From JALUUH01 sp964636675 (lineage in GTDB: Bacteria > Pseudomonadota > Gammaproteobacteria > S012-40), in assembly GCA_964636675.1 (NCBI GenBank), contig CAZWUO010000129.1, positions 1 to 10,905 on the forward strand: DNA of 10,905 bases, written 5' to 3'. Below the pieces are notes generated by a model. That model was given only the letters and a program-made list of their open reading frames with translations. It had not been told where the DNA came from and did no database searches. Shown piece by piece: positions 6,437-10,905 of this stretch. The position numbers and the translations under genes were made by a program. Numbering within the stretch: the stretch's first letter is position 1; each line of letters opens with the position of its first letter.

Positions 6437-7108
6437 ATGCAAAAAAAACTTTTTCGATATGCGGGTCTGTTATTTCTGTTGGCCTCTGGGTCTGTTTTAG
6501 CCGACTTTAGTGTCGAAGCACGTAGCGATATTGAACGTTGGTCTTCCGGTATCGGCAATCAAGCCACTGGCGTATGGGGCGGCTTGGCCGCAGGTTATCG
6601 CTATCAGCGTTTTTTAGCGAGTGCTGGTTTAAGTGCATCTTTAGATGACTATCGTGTGCGGGATGAGCCCGATGCATCGATGACGCGCCGGGATATCGAT
6701 TTTGCGCTAGCATATCAAGTGACGCCATCGTTTAGCGTGTTTACGGGTTATCGCACATTCCGTATCGAATATGTTAATAGCAGCGATACCAGTCGATCAT
6801 TTGCGGACAATATTCAAGGCATAGGGGGTGGCGTGGGCTACGGCAGAACTCTGTGGTTTAAGACCAGTGCCTTTATGAGTGCGAGCGCGAGCATGATGCG
6901 TTCGCGATTGAGCTATACCAATAACCAATCGCTGGTCAGCGGGAGTGGACTGAGCTGGGGTAGTGAGCTGGGAATTGTATATCGTTTTAGCCATCAGCTT
7001 CGCGGAATTGCCAGTACTAAATTTCAATCGATGAGTATCGATTATAGTGGCGTGGCGTGGAATAATAGCTATACGCGTGCAGGTTTGCGTTTGAGTTACC
7101 ATTTTTAG
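6437..7108 (+). CDS. Small outer-membrane beta-barrel protein
   Basis: This 223-residue protein has a clear Sec signal peptide (basic MQKKLFR, hydrophobic 8-21, likely cut after VLA at 20-22). The mature chain of about 200 residues is made of short alternating strands rich in Tyr, Ser, Gly and Arg. It ends in LRLSYHF, so the final residue is the Phe expected of barrels assembled by the Bam machinery. Size suggests about 8 strands, like OmpA/OmpW/opacity-type barrels, but I do not recognise a specific family. It starts 12 bases after the caspase-like gene and lies 41 bases before the large lipoprotein gene. The ribosome-binding site is weak, consistent with translation coupled to the upstream gene. 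By context it could anchor, export or be processed with its neighbours. Confidence 0.75.
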   Translation: MQKKLFRYAGLLFLLASGSVLADFSVEARSDIERWSSGIGNQATGVWGGLAAGYRYQRFLASAGLSASLDDYRVRDEPDASMTRRDIDFALAYQVTPSFSVFTGYRTFRIEYVNSSDTSRSFADNIQGIGGGVGYGRTLWFKTSAFMSASASMMRSRLSYTNNQSLVSGSGLSWGSELGIVYRFSHQLRGIASTKFQSMSIDYSGVAWNNSYTRAGLRLSYHF

Positions 7109-7149
7109 TCGTTAGCACTTTTGTTGACTTCGCAATAGCATCGAAAATA

Positions 7150-10100
7150 ATGAATAGATTAAATGCCAAACCATGCATCATACGATTCGGACTGCTTATT
7201 TTTGCTGTTTTTCTGTCCGCTTGTGGTGGCGGTGGAGATTTAACTCATCCGTCGCAGTTTGCGCCAACAACGGCGCCTACATTTAAGATTAAATATAACG
7301 CAGAAAATCTTGTTGAAGTGAATTGGCTGCCCACCGAGAATGCCAATGCCTATCGTGTATATTGGTCGACCGATCGCGAATTTTCCGCAGAAAATACTCA
7401 GTCAATAGATGTTATTGATGCAATAGCGGTATTGCCGGAGATTGCGTCGGGCACTATCATTTATATTTCAGTCAGCGGTTTATGGAATAACCAGGAAAGT
7501 CCGCGCGCGGAGATTATCGAATATCGTTTGCCGCCAGATAACGTTGATATTACACCCCCTACAACCACGGCGGATCCCATTGGTGGATTCTACAACTTAG
7601 CGCAGAGCATCGAGCTTACTTGTGTCGACCAGGGATGTGCGGGTACCTTTTTTACCGTTGATGGTGAAAACCCCACTGCGTCGTCTCCCTACAGCAATCC
7701 GATTTCAATCAATGCCCCTGGAGTCACCGTTCTGAAGTTTTTTTCGGTCGATAATCTGGGCAATATTGAAATGATAAAAAGCGAAACTTATACGATCGAT
7801 AGCAAGCCACCCGTAAGCTCGGCCAGTCTTGAAAGTGGAACCTTTCGCTCGGCCCAATCGGTTGTCTTGACGTGTAGTGACGAATTTGGCTGTAATAGCA
7901 TCTTCTATACCACCGATGGCAGTAATCCTACGCTTGCTTCGGCGCGTTACAACGCCCCGATACTTATTGCGACTGAGGGCACAACGGAGCTGAAGTTTTT
8001 CTCTATGGATAATGCGGGCAATGTAGAAATAATTGTGAGCAAAACTTATTTTATTGATACCACCTTACCAATAACGCTAGCAAGTATCGATAGTGGAATC
8101 TACAAAGTATCACAAACGGTAGTGCTGACTTGCGATGACGCGTCAGGGTGTGCCGGCACTTACTATACCTTGGACGGTGGCACCCCTACCGACAAGTCCA
8201 CGCTGTATACGAGTTCGATATTAATTGATACAGAAGGTACAACCGTACTCAAGTTTTTTTCGATTGATAACGCGGGCAATGTTACGTCGGTGAAGGTGCA
8301 AACTTATATCATCGATACACTACGACCGACGACTTCGGCAAACCCTCTAGGTGCAAAGTATGCGTCGCCCCAGTTGGTAACATTGACGTGTAATGATGAA
8401 ATTGGATGTGCAGGCATTCGTTATACGATTAACGGCGATATTCCTACTTCTTTGTCAGCGCTCTATAGTGGTCCGATATTAATTGCTACCGCGGGTGAAA
8501 CAGAGCTAAGGTTTTTTTCCTTTGATAATGCCGGTAACGATTCAGTAGAGCAAACAGAGACTTATCTTATTGATGCTAGCGCGCCAGAGACTACCGCAAG
8601 TATAACAAGTGGAACTTACACTTTCTTTCCGCAGGTAACGCTAGATTGCATCGGGGCATCGGGTTGCACCGGTACTTTTTACACCATTGATGGCAGTAAT
8701 CCGTCTGAATCGTCCATACGCTATGTTAATCCTATTGTTATCGATGCTGAGGGAGAGACCGTTCTTAAGTTTTTTTCCGTTAGTGATGCGGGGGTTTATG
8801 AAAAGGTTAAAACGGAAACTTATCTCATTGATACCCAATTGCCCAAGACCATGGCGACTCCAGGTGGCGGAACCTATGGCTCGTTTCCATCGGTAAAGTT
8901 GACTTGTGAGGATGAACAGGGTTGTGCGGATACCTATTACACCACGGACGACAGTGAGCCTACGCTTGCTTCGGCGAGTTACAAAGACCCGATACTCATT
9001 GCGACTGAGGGTGTTACGAATTTGAAGTTTTTCTCGGTTGATAATGCGGGCAATCCAGAATTAGTTAAAACGCAGGCTTATACCATTGATACCATACTGC
9101 CTATAACATCAGTAGACCCTGAAGAAGGCATTTACACAGAAGCTCAAACGGTAACCCTCACTTGTAATGAAGCTCCCGGTTGCACGACTTACTACACCAT
9201 AGACGGTAGTACACCCACCACGGGGTCGTTGACAAAAAACCCGGTTGAGATTAAGAAAGAAGGTACGACGAATCTCCAGTTTTTTTCCATCGATGATGTT
9301 GGACATAGAGAAACAATGATCAGCAAATCTTATGTTATTGATACGATGCCTCCGGTAACGACGGTGAGCCTCGCAGGCGGTTTCTATACTTCTTTGCAGC
9401 TGGCTGCGGTCACCCTGAACTGTACTGATGCCAGCTCCGGTTGTGCAAATACATATTACACCTTGAATGGTGACAACCCAGACACCTCGTCTTTATTGTA
9501 TTCCACGGAGATCAGTCTTAGCGAGAATACGACGCTCAAGTTTTTTTCGGTCGACAAGGCAGGCAATAGTGAATCAGCAATCATAGAAACCTATGTCATC
9601 ATCACTTCACACGTTACCCAGATTTCTGCGGGAGATGGCTATACCATCGCGCTGAAACAAGATCGCACTGTTTGGGCATGGGGAATCAATGATTTTGGTC
9701 AATTGGGCAATGGTAAGATAGAAGAGAAGATTTATTCAAGCCCTGCTCCAGTCTGTGTCGATCTTGACTGTACAGCTTTCCTCGATGATATTATCGCACT
9801 TGAGGCAGGTGAGTTTCATGCGGTTGCCTTAAAGGCCAATGGAACTGTATGGGCATGGGGGAAAAATGCGAAAGGTCAGTTAGGTAATGGGACGACAGAT
9901 GACAGCGCAATCCCCGTACAAGTGTGCGCGGATGAGGCATGTGCTTCGCCCCTTGTTGATGTGATTGCACTTGCCGCCGGAGGTGAGCACGTTGTCGTGC
10001 TTAAAAATGATTTCAGTGTGTGGGCTTGGGGAGGTAATTTTGATGGCCAGTTGGGTGATGGGACGCGTGTTGATCGTTTAATACCGGTGTGGGTTTGTGC

Positions 10101-10794
10101 GAATATTTCCTGTGTTACTGCTCTTACTCTCAGCAATGCAGACTCGATTGCAGCGGGGCTTTATCATTCTGTCGTGTTAGACAGCGGCAACGTTTGGGCT
10201 TGGGGATGGAATGAAGATGGTCAATTAGGTGATGGGACGACGGATAATCGCGTAATTCCCGTGCAAACGTGTCTTACTGCGGGATGTGATGCTTATCTCG
10301 GCGGTATAACGGAACTCTCAGCGGGTTTTTATCACACGGTTGCTCTAAAAGACGATGGAACCGTATGGGCTTGGGGAAGTAACCTTTTTGGCCAAATAGG
10401 CAATAATACAGAGACTGATAGCCCGCTACCTACGCAAGTTTGCATCGATAATACATGCGATGTCTTTCTTTCCGGTATCACCGCGCTCGCGACCAGTGTT
10501 CTGCATACAATTGCACTGAGTGACAACGGGACGCTGTGGGCTTGGAGTTGGAATTTCTATGGCCAGTTGGGTGACGGTAGTACAAACGATCGTTTGATGG
10601 CTGTACCGGTTTGCGCCTCATTAGGCTGTGATAGCTATATGAGCGATATAGAGGCTATCGCTGCAGGTTTTGATCATACCGTGGCATTGAAAAAGGATGG
10701 TACCGTGTGGACTTGGGGAGCGAATAATGCCGGTCAATTGGGATATGCGCCATTGGTGCAGCGGGCGATTCCAAAGATGATTCCCATTTTCTAG
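7150..10794 (+). CDS. Large lipoprotein with eight CHB_HEX_C-like repeats and an RCC1 propeller
   Basis: This 1214-residue protein is predicted to be lipid-anchored. The signal peptide ends in the lipobox LSAC (22-25), followed by GGGGD. With no Asp at +2, outer-membrane retention is expected. Residues 41-128 look like a fibronectin-III-type domain. Eight tandem units of 84-86 residues follow (starts near 136, 220, 306, 392, 478, 564, 650 and 734), each with SGxY, LTC...GC, YYTxDGxxPT and LKFFSxDxAGN. This is the pattern of chitobiase/hexosaminidase C-terminal-like domains. From about 822 to the end are seven RCC1-type blades (HTVALKxDGTVWAWGxNxxGQLGDG), enough for a full beta-propeller. Every CHB unit has a Cys pair, and blades 1-6 each carry C-x4-C, suggesting disulfides in an oxidising compartment. 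The start has no strong ribosome-binding site, but the signal peptide fixes it. It is likely a surface adhesin or binding protein; the ligand is unknown. Confidence 0.9.
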   Translation: MNRLNAKPCIIRFGLLIFAVFLSACGGGGDLTHPSQFAPTTAPTFKIKYNAENLVEVNWLPTENANAYRVYWSTDREFSAENTQSIDVIDAIAVLPEIASGTIIYISVSGLWNNQESPRAEIIEYRLPPDNVDITPPTTTADPIGGFYNLAQSIELTCVDQGCAGTFFTVDGENPTASSPYSNPISINAPGVTVLKFFSVDNLGNIEMIKSETYTIDSKPPVSSASLESGTFRSAQSVVLTCSDEFGCNSIFYTTDGSNPTLASARYNAPILIATEGTTELKFFSMDNAGNVEIIVSKTYFIDTTLPITLASIDSGIYKVSQTVVLTCDDASGCAGTYYTLDGGTPTDKSTLYTSSILIDTEGTTVLKFFSIDNAGNVTSVKVQTYIIDTLRPTTSANPLGAKYASPQLVTLTCNDEIGCAGIRYTINGDIPTSLSALYSGPILIATAGETELRFFSFDNAGNDSVEQTETYLIDASAPETTASITSGTYTFFPQVTLDCIGASGCTGTFYTIDGSNPSESSIRYVNPIVIDAEGETVLKFFSVSDAGVYEKVKTETYLIDTQLPKTMATPGGGTYGSFPSVKLTCEDEQGCADTYYTTDDSEPTLASASYKDPILIATEGVTNLKFFSVDNAGNPELVKTQAYTIDTILPITSVDPEEGIYTEAQTVTLTCNEAPGCTTYYTIDGSTPTTGSLTKNPVEIKKEGTTNLQFFSIDDVGHRETMISKSYVIDTMPPVTTVSLAGGFYTSLQLAAVTLNCTDASSGCANTYYTLNGDNPDTSSLLYSTEISLSENTTLKFFSVDKAGNSESAIIETYVIITSHVTQISAGDGYTIALKQDRTVWAWGINDFGQLGNGKIEEKIYSSPAPVCVDLDCTAFLDDIIALEAGEFHAVALKANGTVWAWGKNAKGQLGNGTTDDSAIPVQVCADEACASPLVDVIALAAGGEHVVVLKNDFSVWAWGGNFDGQLGDGTRVDRLIPVWVCANISCVTALTLSNADSIAAGLYHSVVLDSGNVWAWGWNEDGQLGDGTTDNRVIPVQTCLTAGCDAYLGGITELSAGFYHTVALKDDGTVWAWGSNLFGQIGNNTETDSPLPTQVCIDNTCDVFLSGITALATSVLHTIALSDNGTLWAWSWNFYGQLGDGSTNDRLMAVPVCASLGCDSYMSDIEAIAAGFDHTVALKKDGTVWTWGANNAGQLGYAPLVQRAIPKMIPIF
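7555..9603 (+). repeat. Eight tandem CHB_HEX_C-like repeat units (about 255 bp each)
   Basis: The units cover residues 136-219, 220-305, 306-391, 392-477, 478-563, 564-649, 650-733 and 734-818. Cysteine pairs are C158/C163, C242/C248, C328/C334, C414/C420, C500/C506, C586/C592, C672/C678 and C758/C765. Units 2 and 6 are far more alike at the DNA level than the others. The LKFFS codons form a run of seven T in units 1, 3, 4, 5, 7 and 8, and a run of five T in units 2 and 6. Confidence 0.85.
9613..10791 (+). repeat. Seven RCC1-type blades at the lipoprotein C-terminus
   Basis: Blades start near residues 822, 881, 938, 997, 1053, 1110 and 1167. Each has the VWAWGxNxxGQLG core. Blade 6 reads LWAWSWN and blade 7 VWTWGANN. 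The cysteine pairs C869/C874, C926/C931, C983/C988, C1041/C1046, C1098/C1103 and C1155/C1160 recur every 57-58 residues, always with four residues between. Blade 7 lacks the pair and ends the protein. Confidence 0.88.
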
Positions 10795-10905
10795 GTGCTT
10801 AGCAAATCTTCGCAGAGTACTCAGCATTTTTGAAAGCATTAATAACGGTGTCTATACCCGTGGCGTTATAGATTTAGGCCTTATTACACGCCCTATTCCT
10901 TCCAT
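10795..10905. other. Right edge, no supported gene
   Basis: No convincing terminator is seen after the lipoprotein stop. ATAACG (10842-10847) and CGTTAT (10864-10869) could pair, but across 16 bases and without a T-run. On the - strand a frame enters from the edge with a CAT at 10903-10905, reads MEGIGRVIRPKSITPRV and stops at 10852-10854. This could be the tail of a convergent gene outside the window or chance. Confidence 0.3.

Noticed and set aside
6247..6558. Minus-strand frame across the caspase-barrel junction
   Set aside because: It is antisense to two well-supported genes and has no recognisable protein features.
9876..10136. Minus-strand open frames within the lipoprotein gene
   Set aside because: They are opposite-strand shadows of the RCC1 repeats, with periodic composition and no ribosome-binding site or family motif.
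7555..10791. Tandem repeats considered as a CRISPR array or satellite DNA
   Set aside because: The period is about 255 and 171 bases, in frame, with variable DNA but conserved protein motifs. These are protein domain repeats.

Overview
The window looks like chromosomal DNA from a gammaproteobacterium of moderate GC content. It carries a leuA tail, a family-4 uracil-DNA glycosylase next to rimI, an alginate-export-type outer-membrane porin, a CspA-type cold-shock gene and a DUF3422 membrane protein. Every gene I can support is on the + strand. No rRNA, tRNA or CRISPR array was seen, and the species cannot be named from the sequence.

Left part (1-1477): a short 3' remnant of leuA (2-isopropylmalate synthase) runs to a stop at 199 but loses its homology abruptly at about position 56. 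A DNA-repair gene (family-4 uracil-DNA glycosylase) and rimI (acetyltransferase of ribosomal protein S18) follow in tight, operon-like spacing.

Middle part (1478-5210): after a 272-bp gap comes an alginate-export-like beta-barrel porin, then a cold-shock gene with a strong intrinsic terminator. Next is a 127-bp non-coding element with about 26-bp imperfect terminal inverted repeats and a perfect 5-bp flanking duplication (TTGAA). It is best read as a MITE whose ends resemble the IS1380 family. It lies just upstream of the DUF3422 gene, 69 bp from its start codon.

Right part (5444-10794): three closely spaced genes appear to form an envelope module. They encode a secreted caspase-like (peptidase C14) protein with an intact His/Cys dyad, a small outer-membrane beta-barrel, and a 1214-residue lipoprotein. 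The lipoprotein has a fibronectin-III-like region, eight 84-86-residue chitobiase-C-terminal-like repeats and a seven-bladed RCC1-type beta-propeller. Cysteine pairs recur in all eight repeats and in six of the seven blades. A surface system joining a protease, a barrel and a long repetitive surface protein is the most novel-looking content here, but its function is inferred only from gene order, export signals and domains.
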